In this document: in pieces, positions 17,087 to 25,233 of the stretch
Layout of the letters: the number at the start of each line of letters is the position of its first letter
Position numbering within the stretch: the first letter of the stretch is position 1
Assembly: GCF_019056515.1 (NCBI RefSeq)
Contig: NZ_CP064873.1
Coordinates: 2,728,001-2,792,000, forward strand
Origin: Microbacterium paraoxydans
GTDB taxonomy: Bacteria; Actinomycetota; Actinomycetes; Actinomycetales; Microbacteriaceae
Direction: 5' to 3'
Length of the DNA stretch: 64,000 nucleotides
Notes under the pieces: generated by a model
Databases searched by the model: none
Seen by the model: only the letters and a program-made list of their open reading frames with translations
What the model was told of the DNA's origin: nothing
Made by a program: the position numbers and the translations under genes

Positions 17087-18297
17087 AGCTCCCCCAGCGT
17101 GGTCTGGTCGGCAAGGCGCGGGCCCGCGACCTGCGCACGATCGCCCCGCAGCGTCATCCCGATCAGCGGGTACAGGAGCACCGACAGCATGCCCGCCCCG
17201 ACCAGCGCGGCCGCGGTCCCGGAGTCGAGCATGTCCTGATCCACGCCGATCGCTGTGACCGCGACGATGATCGGCAGCCCGGTGGCTGCGAGCAGGCCGA
17301 GCGCGGCGCGGTCGCGTCCGCTCGCGCCCGCCGGGGCGGACAGCTGGGCGGCCGATCCGCGGATCACCAGGAGCGCCAGCAGGAACACCGGCACCAGGGA
17401 CATCGCCGAGGGAGACGTCAGCAGCGCCTGCAGGTCGAAGGTCACCCCCGTGTAGAGGAAGAACACCGGGACGAGGAAGCCGAACGCCAGACCCTCGATC
17501 TTGCTCTCGACCTCCGCCGCATCCTTCTCGGGCGCCCGCGCCATGATGATGCGCCAGATGGCCCCCGCGACGAAGGCGCCGAGGAGCATGTCCAGGTCGA
17601 GCATCACGCTGAGGCCGACGAGGGCCGCGATGATGAGGATCACGAAGCGCACCCCGAACTGGTCGGAGGTGTGGAGGGTCGCGCGCACGATGCCGTGCAG
17701 GCGCCCGTGCGGCACCCGGTGCGCGACGAGGACGGCGAGTCCCGCCAGCACGACGAAGGTCAGCAGCACCGCCGTGGCCAGGGGCGTCGTCCGGGTGCTG
17801 AGGAAGATCGAGATCGCGATCAGCGGCAGGAACTCCCCCACGGCGCCGATCGTGCTGATGGCACGGCCGAACGGGGTGTCCAGCTCCTTCGCATCGCGCA
17901 GGATCGGCATCAGCGTGCCGAGAGCGGTCGAGCTCAACGCGATCCCGATGACGACCATGCCCTCGCCCGGGGCGAAGAAGAACCCGAGCCCGATGCCCAG
18001 CAGCACGCTGAGCAGCCAGCCCAGCGACGCCCGGGCGAGGGGCTTCCCGGCCACCTGGCGGAAGTCGATCTCCGAGCCGGCGACGAAGAACAGCACCGCC
18101 AGGCCGAAGTCGCTGAGCTTCTCCAGAAGGGGGCCCGGTTCGACCCAGCCGAGCACGGCGGGGCCGACGAGGATCCCGAGGACGAGCTCGAACACGACGA
18201 TCGGCACCCGGACGAGCGGGCGGACGCCGCGAGCCAGAAGCGGTGCGGCCACCGCCAGCAGCGGGATCAGCACCAGTCCGACGTCGCTCGCATCCAC
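17083..18297 (-). CDS. Cation:proton antiporter (CPA2/KefB-like)
   Basis: A 404-residue membrane protein with about 12 helices of the monovalent cation:proton antiporter-2 family. Key regions are VPIVVFELVLGILVGPAVLG, LGLAVLFFVAGSEIDF, the exchange-site helix GIALSSTALGTLMPILRD and LDMLLGAFVAGAIWRI. No C-terminal RCK/TrkA domain is present, unlike full KefB/C. It exchanges K+ or Na+ for protons across the cytoplasmic membrane; which ion is not clear. I chose the GTG at 18297, where the family begins (DASDVGLVLIPLLAV); the longer frame with RGWGANRPRRR is upstream of the family start and not coding in character. Coupled by overlap to the downstream gene. Confidence 0.87.
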   Translation of the reverse strand: MDASDVGLVLIPLLAVAAPLLARGVRPLVRVPIVVFELVLGILVGPAVLGWVEPGPLLEKLSDFGLAVLFFVAGSEIDFRQVAGKPLARASLGWLLSVLLGIGLGFFFAPGEGMVVIGIALSSTALGTLMPILRDAKELDTPFGRAISTIGAVGEFLPLIAISIFLSTRTTPLATAVLLTFVVLAGLAVLVAHRVPHGRLHGIVRATLHTSDQFGVRFVILIIAALVGLSVMLDLDMLLGAFVAGAIWRIIMARAPEKDAAEVESKIEGLAFGFLVPVFFLYTGVTFDLQALLTSPSAMSLVPVFLLALLVIRGSAAQLSAPAGASGRDRAALGLLAATGLPIIVAVTAIGVDQDMLDSGTAAALVGAGMLSVLLYPLIGMTLRGDRAQVAGPRLADQTTLGEL

Positions 18298-18380
18298 GGT
18301 CTCAGGGTAGCGACGCCGTGGGCGATTCGCTCCCCACCCGCGCGGCACGGCAGAATCGATGCACACCCCGAGGAGCAGCC

Positions 18381-19232
18381 ATGACCCAGCCCGATACCGC
18401 CCGCCTGCTGATCGCCTGCGACGACCAGCCCGGCATCGTCGCCGCGGTCGCCGGCGTGCTCGCCCAGCACGGGGCCAACATCATCTCGCTCGACCAGCAC
18501 TCGACCGACTCCGAGGGCGGGCGGTTCTTCCAGCGCACCGTCATCCACCTCGACGGGCTGGCCGCCGCGCGCCCCGCGCTGGAGGCCGACATCGCGACTG
18601 TCGCCGAGCGCTTCGGCATGGAGTGGTCGCTGCACGACGTCGCCCGCCGCAAGCGCGTGGCGATCTTCGTGTCGAAGTACGACCACTGCCTGATGGAGCT
18701 GCTGTGGCGCACGCAGCGCGGGCAGCTCGACATCGACATCACCATGGTCGTCTCGAACCACCCCGACCTCGCCGAGGCCGTCCGCTCCTTCGGCGTGCCG
18801 TTCGTGCACATCCCCTCGACGGACAAGCAGGCGATGGAGGAGCGTCAGCTCGACCTGCTCCGCGGCAACGTCGACCTCGTCGTGCTCGCCCGGTACATGC
18901 AGATCCTCAGCGACGACTTCATCACGCGCCTCGAAGCCCCCGTCATCAACATCCACCACTCGTTCCTGCCCGCGTTCATCGGCGCGAACCCCTACGCCAG
19001 GGCGAAGGAGCGCGGCGTGAAGCTGATCGGGGCCACGGCGCACTACGCCACGGCCGACCTCGACGAGGGGCCGATCATCGAGCAGGACGTCACGCGGGTC
19101 ACGCACTCCGAGTCCGCGGCCGAGCTTCAGAGCCGGGGCGCCGACGTCGAGCGTCTGGTGCTGGCCCGGGCCGTGCAGTGGCACGCCGAGGACCGGGTGA
19201 TCGTGCACGGCCGCTCGACCGTCATCCTATAG
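18381..19232 (+). CDS. purU: Formyltetrahydrofolate deformylase
   Basis: The 283-residue enzyme splits 10-formyl-THF to formate and THF. An N-terminal ACT domain (LLIACDDQPGIVAAVAGVLAQHGANI) is followed by the formyltransferase-fold domain (KRVAIFVSKYDHCLMELLWR, residues about 90 on). The catalytic triad of the fold is seen as N and H in INIHHSFLPAF and D in HYATADLDEGPIIEQD. Length is normal. The ATG at 18381 follows GAGGAGCAGCC. It sits alone between the divergent antiporter and the convergent toxin-antitoxin pair. Confidence 0.95.
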   Translation: MTQPDTARLLIACDDQPGIVAAVAGVLAQHGANIISLDQHSTDSEGGRFFQRTVIHLDGLAAARPALEADIATVAERFGMEWSLHDVARRKRVAIFVSKYDHCLMELLWRTQRGQLDIDITMVVSNHPDLAEAVRSFGVPFVHIPSTDKQAMEERQLDLLRGNVDLVVLARYMQILSDDFITRLEAPVINIHHSFLPAFIGANPYARAKERGVKLIGATAHYATADLDEGPIIEQDVTRVTHSESAAELQSRGADVERLVLARAVQWHAEDRVIVHGRSTVIL

Positions 19233-19243
19233 CGCTCCGCCGC

Positions 19244-19633
19244 TCAGCGGTCGAGGATGTCCACGGCGAGCCCGTGCGACGCGGCGGCGAGGCGCTTGTC
19301 GTTCGTCCACAGCTCCGTGCACCCCGACAGCTGGGCGGCGGCGAGGTGCAGCGCGTCCGGGGTCTTCAGGCCGAAGTCGGCACGGAGCTCGGCCGATCGG
19401 ACGAACGCGGTCGTATCGAGCGCGACGATCTCCATCCGCTCGAAGAGAGCCAGGTACCGGTCACGGAGCTCCGGATTGCGCTCGCGGGCGGGGAGCACGA
19501 GGCATTCGTGGAGCGCCAGCGGACTCGACGCCACCTCGTCATCGACGTCGCGGAGTGCCTGCCGCACGGCATCGCCCCTCGGACCGCGGTCCTCGATGGC
19601 GTAGATGAGGATGCACGAGTCGAGATAGATCAT
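19244..19633 (-). CDS. PIN domain toxin, VapC-like
   Basis: A 129-residue PIN-domain RNase. The acidic residues of the Mg site are visible: D5 in MIYLDSCILIYAIED, E in LALHECLVLPARE, D in LKTPDALHLAAA and D in LWTNDKRLAAAS. This is the toxin of a type II pair; family members cut tRNA or rRNA. The ATG at 19633 overlaps the antitoxin stop (ATGA), so synthesis is coupled and antitoxin comes first. The longer frame starting at 19723 would overlap the antitoxin gene and is rejected. Confidence 0.9.
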   Translation of the reverse strand: MIYLDSCILIYAIEDRGPRGDAVRQALRDVDDEVASSPLALHECLVLPARERNPELRDRYLALFERMEIVALDTTAFVRSAELRADFGLKTPDALHLAAAQLSGCTELWTNDKRLAAASHGLAVDILDR

Positions 19634-19887
19634 TCCCAGGCGTCCCGGTTCTCGGCGACCTGCGCGTCCAGTTCCTCGGCGGTCCGAGCGAGCCGGGGCG
19701 GAAGCGGATGCTGTTCGATCCACTCGACGAGGAGGCGGCCGCTCCGCACCACGTCGACCGGACCGATGGGGACCAGACGGGCGACCGGAGTGCCCCGCTT
19801 CGTGATGACCACGTCCTCACCCGCCTGGGACTCGGCGATCAGGCGCGAGAGGTTGTTGCGCGCTTCCAAGACGTTCTGCGTGGACAT
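19630..19887 (-). CDS. Phd/YefM family antitoxin
   Basis: An 85-residue antitoxin with the Phd/YefM fold: STQNVLEARNNLSRLIAESQAGEDVVITKRGTPVARLVPI is a textbook N-terminal DNA-binding domain of the family. The C-terminal half (EWIEQHPLPPRLARTAEELDAQVAENRDAWE) is the flexible toxin-binding tail. It likely represses its own promoter in the 31-bp gap upstream. The toxin is the overlapping PIN protein; the Phd-PIN pairing is common in actinobacteria. Confidence 0.9.
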   Translation of the reverse strand: MSTQNVLEARNNLSRLIAESQAGEDVVITKRGTPVARLVPIGPVDVVRSGRLLVEWIEQHPLPPRLARTAEELDAQVAENRDAWE

Positions 19888-19918
19888 GACGCCATTCTAG
19901 CCAGGAACCTGGCGTTCC

Positions 19919-20956
19919 TCACCGGCCGGAGACTCCGGCTGCCAGCTCCGCGAAGACCTCGGCAGCGGTGGTCCCGCGCGCGAGAGGGGCGGCCTGCCCC
20001 ATCCACAGCGACTGCAGCTCGCCGAGATTCTGCTCCCCTGCCGCCGTGCGGAAGCGTCCGGTGAGCCAGTTCTGCATCGGGAACGGGGCGATCGTGCCGC
20101 TCGCCTCGATCGCCCGCACCGCGCGGTTGCGGGCTCCGCGGGCGAGGCGTCCGCTCATCGCCCTGGTCAGCACGGTCTCGTCGGCGGCGGTGGACCGGAT
20201 GGCGTCGCGGTGCGCGGCCGTCGCGGCGGACTCGGCGGTCGCGAGGAACGCCGTCCCCACCTGCACGCCGGAGGCGCCGAGGGCGAAGGCCGCAGCGACC
20301 CCGCGGCGGTCCGCGATCCCGCCGGCGGCGATGACGGGCACGTCGACGGCGTCCACGACCTGCGGCACGAGCGCGACGGTTCCCACGAGCGACTCGGCCG
20401 CGGGGCGGAGGAACGACACCCGGTGCCCGGCCGCCTCGGCTCCCGAGGCGACGACCGCATCGACTCCGGCCTCGGCGAGTGCGACGGCTTCCGCGACCGT
20501 GGTGGCGGTGCCCACGACGCGGATGCCGCGGTCGCGGGCTTCGGTGACGAGAGCGGCGGACGGCACCCCGAACACCACGCTCAGCACGGCCGGGGCGACC
20601 TCCCAGATCGCGTCGAGCTGCTCGTCGAGCTCGGGGACGTAGCGCTCGGGCCGGGCTGGCACCGGAACCCCGACGGCCTCGTAGAACGGCTCCAGCGCCT
20701 GGGCGAAGACCGCGTGCTGCGGGTTCGGCGCGACCTCGTCCCCCAGGGGCAGCCAGATGTTCAGGGCGAAGGGCCGGTCGGTGGCGCGGTGCAGCTCGGC
20801 CCCGACGGCGCGGATCCGGTCGCCGTCGTAGCCGTACAGTCCGTACGACCCCAGCCCGCCGGCCGCGCTCACCGCCGCCGTCAGCGCCACCGACGAGCTC
20901 CCCCCGAACGGTCCCAGCACGATCGGATGCTCGACTCCCAGAAGTTCTGTCGCCAT
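19919..20956 (-). CDS. Nitronate monooxygenase / 2-nitropropane dioxygenase family
   Basis: A 345-residue FMN-dependent TIM-barrel enzyme. Motifs are PIVLGPFGG at the start, AAGGLGSYGLYG, VVFGVPSAALVTEARDRGIRVVGTATTVAEA, the substrate loop SGAEAAGHRVSF with the class His, and the FMN phosphate site AAGGIADRRGVAAAFALGASGVQVGTAFLA. It oxidises nitronates with O2, protecting from propionate 3-nitronate-type toxins. The gene is divergent from a small membrane protein; two copies of a 16-bp sequence in opposite orientation fill the promoter region (20974-21032), so it is probably regulated. Confidence 0.88.
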   Translation of the reverse strand: MATELLGVEHPIVLGPFGGSSSVALTAAVSAAGGLGSYGLYGYDGDRIRAVGAELHRATDRPFALNIWLPLGDEVAPNPQHAVFAQALEPFYEAVGVPVPARPERYVPELDEQLDAIWEVAPAVLSVVFGVPSAALVTEARDRGIRVVGTATTVAEAVALAEAGVDAVVASGAEAAGHRVSFLRPAAESLVGTVALVPQVVDAVDVPVIAAGGIADRRGVAAAFALGASGVQVGTAFLATAESAATAAHRDAIRSTAADETVLTRAMSGRLARGARNRAVRAIEASGTIAPFPMQNWLTGRFRTAAGEQNLGELQSLWMGQAAPLARGTTAAEVFAELAAGVSGR

Positions 20957-20973
20957 ACCCCGACCGTACGCCC

Positions 20974-21032
20974 TTCGAATCGCCTGAATGGCTCCATCGG
21001 CGGCCCGGATACAGCAATTCAGGCGATTCGAA
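20974..21032. promoter_or_regulatory. Paired 16-bp inverted sites in a divergent promoter
   Basis: TTCGAATCGCCTGAAT at 20974-20989 is repeated exactly in reverse complement at 21017-21032, with 27 bases between. Each copy is itself a weak palindrome of the TTC-N9-GAA type. The pair lies between nitronate monooxygenase (start 20956) and the gene at 21050. Symmetric placement in a divergent promoter suggests two operators for one dimeric repressor, but no regulator gene adjoins. Confidence 0.65.
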
Positions 21033-21049
21033 CGGGGTAAGCTCGCGGC

Positions 21050-21322
21050 ATGAGCGAGTGGTTCGGGCAGATGCTCGGCTTCGTCGCGGCCGCGATCGGT
21101 CTCGTGACGGTGCCGGATGCCGCCGCGCTCGGCCTCGCGATCGCGCTGCTCGCCGTCACGGTCCTCACGCTCGCGCTCGTGCTGAGCGTGCGCCACCAGG
21201 CCTCCGCCGATGCCCCGCACCCGCTGCGGGCGATCGATGTCGGAACCCTCCTGCCACAGAGCGATCCGGATGCCGCCGGACACCCTCGTCCGCGAGCGCC
21301 GGGAGTCGCGACCGCCGCGTAG
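21050..21322 (+). CDS. Small membrane protein, DUF6412-like
   Basis: A 90-residue protein with two hydrophobic stretches (WFGQMLGFVAAAIGLVTV and LGLAIALLAVTVLTLALVLSV) and a Pro-rich polar tail. It resembles the actinobacterial DUF6412 proteins, which I recall being encoded next to a YidC paralogue, as here. Function is unknown; a small partner of the insertase is plausible. It lies downstream of the paired inverted sites at 20974-21032. The start ATG at 21050 is the first in frame and matches the divergent promoter. Confidence 0.65.
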   Translation: MSEWFGQMLGFVAAAIGLVTVPDAAALGLAIALLAVTVLTLALVLSVRHQASADAPHPLRAIDVGTLLPQSDPDAAGHPRPRAPGVATAA

Positions 21323-21386
21323 TCCGTCCGACCGGGACCGCGCGGCCTTCGCCGACCCCTCCCGACCTCATCGAACGGACCTTCCC

Positions 21387-22151
21387 GTGGACATCTTCGC
21401 CTTCCCTCCCCTCGCTGCGCTCCTGGACGCCGCCTACGGTGCCCTGAACGGCCTCTCCACCCTTCTCGCACCCCTCGCCGGCCCCTCCGCCGCCGCCCTC
21501 GCCGTGGTCCTGGTGACCCTCCTCGTACGCGCCCTCCTCATCCCCGTCGGCATCTCCCAGGCCCGAGCCGAGCAGACCAGGGCCCGCCTCGCCCCGAAGC
21601 TGCGCGCGCTGCAGCAGCGCCACCGGAAGAACCCGGAGCGCCTGCAGCAGGAGATGATGGCGCTCTACCGCGCCGAGAACACCTCGCCCTTCGCCGGGAT
21701 GCTGCCCGTGCTGGCGCAGGCACCGGTCGTCGGCCTGCTCTGCACGCTGTTCCTGCGACCGGAGATCGCCGGACACCCGAACGAGCTGCTCACCCACGAC
21801 CTCTTCGGCGCCCCGCTCGGCACGAGCCTAGTGTCGGCCCTGTTCGGCGGCACCGCGACCCCGGCGACGTTCGCGGTCTTCGGCGTGCTGCTGGCCGTGA
21901 TGATCGCCGTCGCCGAGGTCACCCGGCGGGTGTTCCGACCGGCCCCCGTCGAGGGCGACGACTCTCCACTCAGCTCCCCCGGCATGCTCCGGATGATGGC
22001 CGCGCTGCACTACCTCACCGCGGTCTTCGCGGCCTTCGTCCCCCTCGCCGCCGCGCTCTACCTCACGGTCACGGTGGTGTGGACCCTCGTGCAGCGGGTG
22101 ATGCTGCGCCGCCGTTACCCGCTGCCGCAGCCGGTGGCCGTCCGGGCATGA
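21387..22151 (+). CDS. YidC/Oxa1 family membrane insertase paralogue
   Basis: A 254-residue membrane protein. The core YidC signature is AVVLVTLLVRALLIPVGISQARAEQTRARLAPKLRALQQRH, which holds the conserved groove arginine in the first core helix, followed by QEMMALYRAENTSPFAGMLPVLAQAPVVGLLCTLF. Five membrane helices fit the Oxa1 core. It is shorter than the main YidC and sits far from rpmH-rnpA, so it is likely a second copy with a special role. The start is the GTG at 21387 (DIFAFPPLAALLDAAYG), where the family begins; the frame upstream overlaps the previous gene and is not coding. Shine-Dalgarno match is weak. Confidence 0.85.
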   Translation: MDIFAFPPLAALLDAAYGALNGLSTLLAPLAGPSAAALAVVLVTLLVRALLIPVGISQARAEQTRARLAPKLRALQQRHRKNPERLQQEMMALYRAENTSPFAGMLPVLAQAPVVGLLCTLFLRPEIAGHPNELLTHDLFGAPLGTSLVSALFGGTATPATFAVFGVLLAVMIAVAEVTRRVFRPAPVEGDDSPLSSPGMLRMMAALHYLTAVFAAFVPLAAALYLTVTVVWTLVQRVMLRRRYPLPQPVAVRA

Positions 22152-22173
22152 GAGCCGCCCGACCGGAGGGGCG

Positions 22174-23091
22174 TCAGTCGGGAAGCGGGATCGGCGCGGT
22201 GAACGGTCCCGCGGGGCCGTCGCCCCTCCGGTCGCGGCGCACGCCCAGCGTCGTCCCGACGCTCGCGGCGATCACGAGCGCCACCGCGAGCAGCCGCAGC
22301 GGCGTGGCGTCCTGTCCGAGGATGAGCCACCCGGCGAGGGTCGCGAACGCGGGCTCCAGGCTCAGCAGCACGCCGAACACCCGCTGTGGGAGCCGGCGGA
22401 GCGCCGCGAGCTCGAAGCTGTACGGGATCACGGACGACAGCACCGCGGTGACCGCCGCGAGCAGGAGGAGCTGCGGATCCAGCGCCACCGTCGCCGCCGC
22501 GGGCACGCCCACGGGGATGAGGAGCACCGCCGCGACGACGAGTCCCATCGCGAGACCGCTGCTGCCGGGGATGAGGGCGCCGACGCGCGCGCTCATCCGG
22601 ATGTACATGACCCAGAATCCGGCCGCGATGAGGATGAAGACGACGCCCAGCGGATCGAGGGGCTCGGCGCCGACGAGGCCGTCGACGCCGAGCAGCGCCA
22701 TGCCCAGCAGGGCCACGCCCACCCAGACCGCGTCGGCGAGACGGCGGGTCAGCACGGCGGCGAGCACGAGCGGCCCGAGGAACTCGATGGCCACGGCGGG
22801 CCCCAGGGGGATGCGGTCGATCGCCGCGTAGAAGAACCCGTTCATCGCGGCCAGGGACACCCCGAACAGCACGGCGGCGAGCCACTGCGACCGGGTCCAG
22901 GCGCGGGGCCGCGGGCGCACGATGACGACCAGCAGCAGCGCGGCGATCGCGACGCGGAGCGACGTCACGCCCCACGGCCCGAGGACGGGGAAGAGCTGCG
23001 CGGCCACGGCGGCGCCGAACGGCAGCGAGAGGCAGGATCCGATGACGAGCGCGACGCCCATGAGGGGGCCGGATGCCGCGGGTCTCTGCAC
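22174..23091 (-). CDS. EamA/RhtA-type drug/metabolite exporter
   Basis: A 305-residue transporter of the drug/metabolite superfamily with ten helices formed by two EamA repeats. Typical segments are LFPVLGPWGVTSLRVAIAALLL, GFFYAAIDRIPLGPAVAIEFLGPLVLA and the second-repeat LSSVIPYSFELAALRRLPQRVFGVLLSLEPAFATLAGWLILGQ. The last segment is close to RhtA, the threonine/homoserine exporter, so amino-acid export is the best guess. It converges with the YidC gene and stands alone. Confidence 0.85.
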   Translation of the reverse strand: MQRPAASGPLMGVALVIGSCLSLPFGAAVAAQLFPVLGPWGVTSLRVAIAALLLVVIVRPRPRAWTRSQWLAAVLFGVSLAAMNGFFYAAIDRIPLGPAVAIEFLGPLVLAAVLTRRLADAVWVGVALLGMALLGVDGLVGAEPLDPLGVVFILIAAGFWVMYIRMSARVGALIPGSSGLAMGLVVAAVLLIPVGVPAAATVALDPQLLLLAAVTAVLSSVIPYSFELAALRRLPQRVFGVLLSLEPAFATLAGWLILGQDATPLRLLAVALVIAASVGTTLGVRRDRRGDGPAGPFTAPIPLPD

Positions 23092-23102
23092 CAGACAAGC
23101 TT

Positions 23103-23132
23103 AGGCGGCGGGGCCCTGCCTCCCCGCCGCCT
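23103..23132 (-). terminator. GC-rich hairpin after the SDR gene
   Basis: An 11-bp perfect stem (23103-23113 with 23122-23132) closes an 8-base loop. It lies 19 bases past the SDR stop on the minus strand and just upstream of the exporter gene. There is no T-tract; many actinobacterial terminators lack one. Confidence 0.55.
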
Positions 23133-23150
23133 GCGCCGTCCTCGCGCGGA

Positions 23151-24050
23151 TCAGAGCGGCTTGCCACCCGTCACCGCGAGCACCGCGCCGGATACGTACG
23201 ACGACTCCGCCGAGGCGAGGTACACGTAGGCACCGGCGAGTTCTGCGGGCTGCCCCGCGCGTCCGAGCGGGGTGTCCTGTCCGAACGTCTCCAGGCGCTC
23301 CGGCCCCCATCCGGTCGCGGGGATCAGCGGCGTCCAGATCGGCCCCGGCGCGACGGCGTTGACGCGCACGCCGCGCGGCCCGGCCTCCTCCGCGAGCGCC
23401 TTGACGAACGCGACCTGCGCCGCCTTCGTCATGGCGTAGTCGATGAGTCCCGGCGACGGCTGCGCCGACTGCACCGACGAGGTCACGATGATGCTGGATC
23501 CCGGCTCGAGGTCGGGGAACGCAGCCCGGGCCGAGAAGACGAGGCCGGCGAGGTTCGTGTCGAACACGCGGCGCATCTTCTCGGTGTCGAGGTTCTCGAA
23601 GCCGTCGATGTCGTGCTGATAGGCCGCGTTGAGCACGAGCACGTCGAGTCCGCCGAGCTCGCGACGCGCACGGTGCACCGCATCGGTCGCGAAGGCCTCC
23701 TCGCGGACGTCGCCCGGGATGCTGACGCCGGTGCGACCGGCTTCGCGGACGAGCGCGAGCGTCTCCTCCGCGTCCGCCTGCTCCTCGGGCATGTGCGCGA
23801 TGGCCACGTCGGCACCCTCGCGGGCGAAGGCGATCGCGACCGCCCGTCCGATGCCGGAATCACCACCGGTGATGAGAGCGCGCCGTCCCTCGAGCCGGCC
23901 GTGGCCGACGTAGGACTGCTCGCCGTGGTCCGGCTCCGGGGTCGTCTTCTCGGTGAGGCCCGGCTGGTCCTGGCTCTGCGCCGGGAAGCCGTCCTCGTGG
24001 TGGGCGTGTCGGGGGTCGGTGAGGCCGCCGTCGCGGGTGGTGTCGGTCAT
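23151..24050 (-). CDS. Short-chain dehydrogenase, YghA/YhdF-like
   Basis: A 299-residue SDR with a long N-terminal extension (about 50 residues, QDQPGLTEKTTPEPDHGEQSY) typical of the YghA/YhdF general-stress group. The Rossmann motif is ALITGGDSGIGRAVA, then NAAYQ, the Ser of TSSVQS, and YAMTKAA with catalytic Tyr and Lys. Family members reduce aldehydes or ketones with NAD(P)H. I chose the ATG at 24050, which follows AGGAGGAGC, rather than the one at 24068. A GTCAACCCCCTG motif shared with other stress genes here lies 71 bp upstream (minus strand, 24121-24132). Confidence 0.88.
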   Translation of the reverse strand: MTDTTRDGGLTDPRHAHHEDGFPAQSQDQPGLTEKTTPEPDHGEQSYVGHGRLEGRRALITGGDSGIGRAVAIAFAREGADVAIAHMPEEQADAEETLALVREAGRTGVSIPGDVREEAFATDAVHRARRELGGLDVLVLNAAYQHDIDGFENLDTEKMRRVFDTNLAGLVFSARAAFPDLEPGSSIIVTSSVQSAQPSPGLIDYAMTKAAQVAFVKALAEEAGPRGVRVNAVAPGPIWTPLIPATGWGPERLETFGQDTPLGRAGQPAELAGAYVYLASAESSYVSGAVLAVTGGKPL

Positions 24051-24120
24051 GTCCGCTCCTCCTGTCATGGGGCTGTCGATCAGGTCGTGATCGAGCCTCG
24101 TGGGTCCGGAGGAGGGACGG

Positions 24121-24132
24121 CAGGGGGTTGAC
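24121..24132 (-). promoter_or_regulatory. GTCAA-type stress promoter motif before SDR
   Basis: GTCAACCCCCTG is read on the minus strand about 71 bp before the SDR start codon. The same motif, GTCAAnnCCCTG, is found 57-77 bp before the genes starting at 24700, 26001, 26153, 49477, 49917 and 53803. It probably acts as a -35-type element. Confidence 0.5.
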
Positions 24133-24162
24133 AGCCCGGGGCGGTCTCCGCGACAGCAGGTG

Positions 24163-24501
24163 TCAGCCGGCGGAGGAGACGTCGCCGTGCGGGGGCTCGG
24201 CGCCCTCGGCGGGCTCGGGGACGAGGTAGAGCCCGCTGGGGGAATTCGCGGTGAAGGCGAGCGCTTCGACCCAGGCCCGGTTGACCGCGGGCTGGCGGCT
24301 GCCGAAGTACTTGAAGACGAGAGAGCTGCCCGGCTGGATCCAGACGGTGGTCCGGCCGCCGCCGACGCTGGCGTCCTCGCGCCAGTTGAACGGGAACGGC
24401 TCGCCGCGACGCAGCTTGGCCGTGATGACGAGCTGCAGGTGCGTGAGTGCCCGGTCCTCGATCTCGGTCTTCACGCTGCCTTCGTAGATGAACTTGCCCA
24501 T
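24163..24501 (-). CDS. DUF7882-type small protein
   Basis: A 112-residue protein beginning MGKFIYEGSVKTEIEDRALTHLQLVITAKLRRGEPFPFNW. This pattern is a Microbacteriaceae family now called DUF7882, which has often been mis-named ATP-dependent DNA ligase; it has no ligase motif. The second half (TTVWIQPGSSLVFKYFGSRQPAVNRAWVEALAFTANSPSGLYLVPE) completes a compact beta-rich domain. Function is unknown, with a guess of stress response from its neighbours. Full length and a good start (ATG at 24501). This is one of the best taxonomic markers in the window. Confidence 0.78.
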   Translation of the reverse strand: MGKFIYEGSVKTEIEDRALTHLQLVITAKLRRGEPFPFNWREDASVGGGRTTVWIQPGSSLVFKYFGSRQPAVNRAWVEALAFTANSPSGLYLVPEPAEGAEPPHGDVSSAG

Positions 24502-24630
24502 CGGGTGATGCTCCTCGGTCGGGTGGTCCTCAGCCCGGCGGACACTGCCGGGATCGGCCTATGGGTAGAGGGTAAGCCCTCGGGCGGGGCGCACGGCAAA
24601 TCAGCCCCGGAGGGCGATGCGCGCGTCGAA

Positions 24631-24642
24631 GTCAAGGCCCTG
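24631..24642 (+). promoter_or_regulatory. GTCAA-type motif before the FHA gene
   Basis: GTCAAGGCCCTG sits 58 bp before the FHA start. About 20 bases further is GATTAGCC, a possible -10. See the shared-motif finding. Confidence 0.45.
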
Positions 24643-24699
24643 CGCGCGATCCGCGCGGCGATTAGCCTCGAATCATCGACACCCGAGGAGGGCACCGCC

Positions 24700-25233
24700 A
24701 TGACTGACCGCCACATCGACGACCGTCCCGACGAGGGCTACACGCCCGGCACAACCCACGCCGAGCGCGGCGCGGGCAACCCGCGACTGCGCGTGCGGCG
24801 CGACGACGAGCGCACCGAGTTCGCGCTCGACATGGAGGAGGTCCGCATCGGATCGGCCGCCGGGAACGAGCTGCGCCTCGCCGACACCGAGCCGGTGCAC
24901 GCGACGGTCGTGCACGACGACCGTGACGAGTACGTGGTGACCCTGCACGCCGACGGTGAGATGAACTCCAACCCCGATGCCGACGCGACCCACCCGGGCG
25001 ACCGCACGGAGACGCTGCGTACCGGATCGCGCTTCACGGTGGGCCCGTGGGAGCTGGTCTTCGCCCGCGAGGAGTTCGCCGACCACGGCCGTCCGTTCGG
25101 TGGACGCCAGGGCGGCGAGTACTCCGACCAGCCGCTGCAGGAGGCGCGTGCGGGCTACGACGCCGACGACGAGCGGCTGTCCCAGGCCGACGTCAACGAC
25201 GAGCGGTCTCAGTCGGACTCCAAGGCCGACTGA
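24700..25233 (+). CDS. FHA-like domain protein
   Basis: A 177-residue acidic soluble protein. Residues about 30-125 have the strand order and motifs of a forkhead-associated domain (RLRVRRDDERTEFALDMEEVRIGSAAGNELRLADTEPVHATVVHDDRDEYVVTLHADGE, then SRFTVGPWELVFARE). RIGS and the N-x-L loop match the phospho-threonine pocket, though the usual Ser/His is written as EPVHATV. The C-terminal 50 residues are acidic and disordered. Likely a phospho-peptide reader; the partner is unknown. ATG at 24700 follows GAGGAGGGCACC. The end overlaps the convergent DUF6766 gene by 25 bases. Confidence 0.7.
   Translation: MTDRHIDDRPDEGYTPGTTHAERGAGNPRLRVRRDDERTEFALDMEEVRIGSAAGNELRLADTEPVHATVVHDDRDEYVVTLHADGEMNSNPDADATHPGDRTETLRTGSRFTVGPWELVFAREEFADHGRPFGGRQGGEYSDQPLQEARAGYDADDERLSQADVNDERSQSDSKAD

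Noticed and set aside
24163..24501. Annotation as ATP-dependent DNA ligase
   Set aside because: The protein is only 112 residues and has no nucleotidyltransferase Lys motif; the name is a known mis-annotation of the DUF7882 family.
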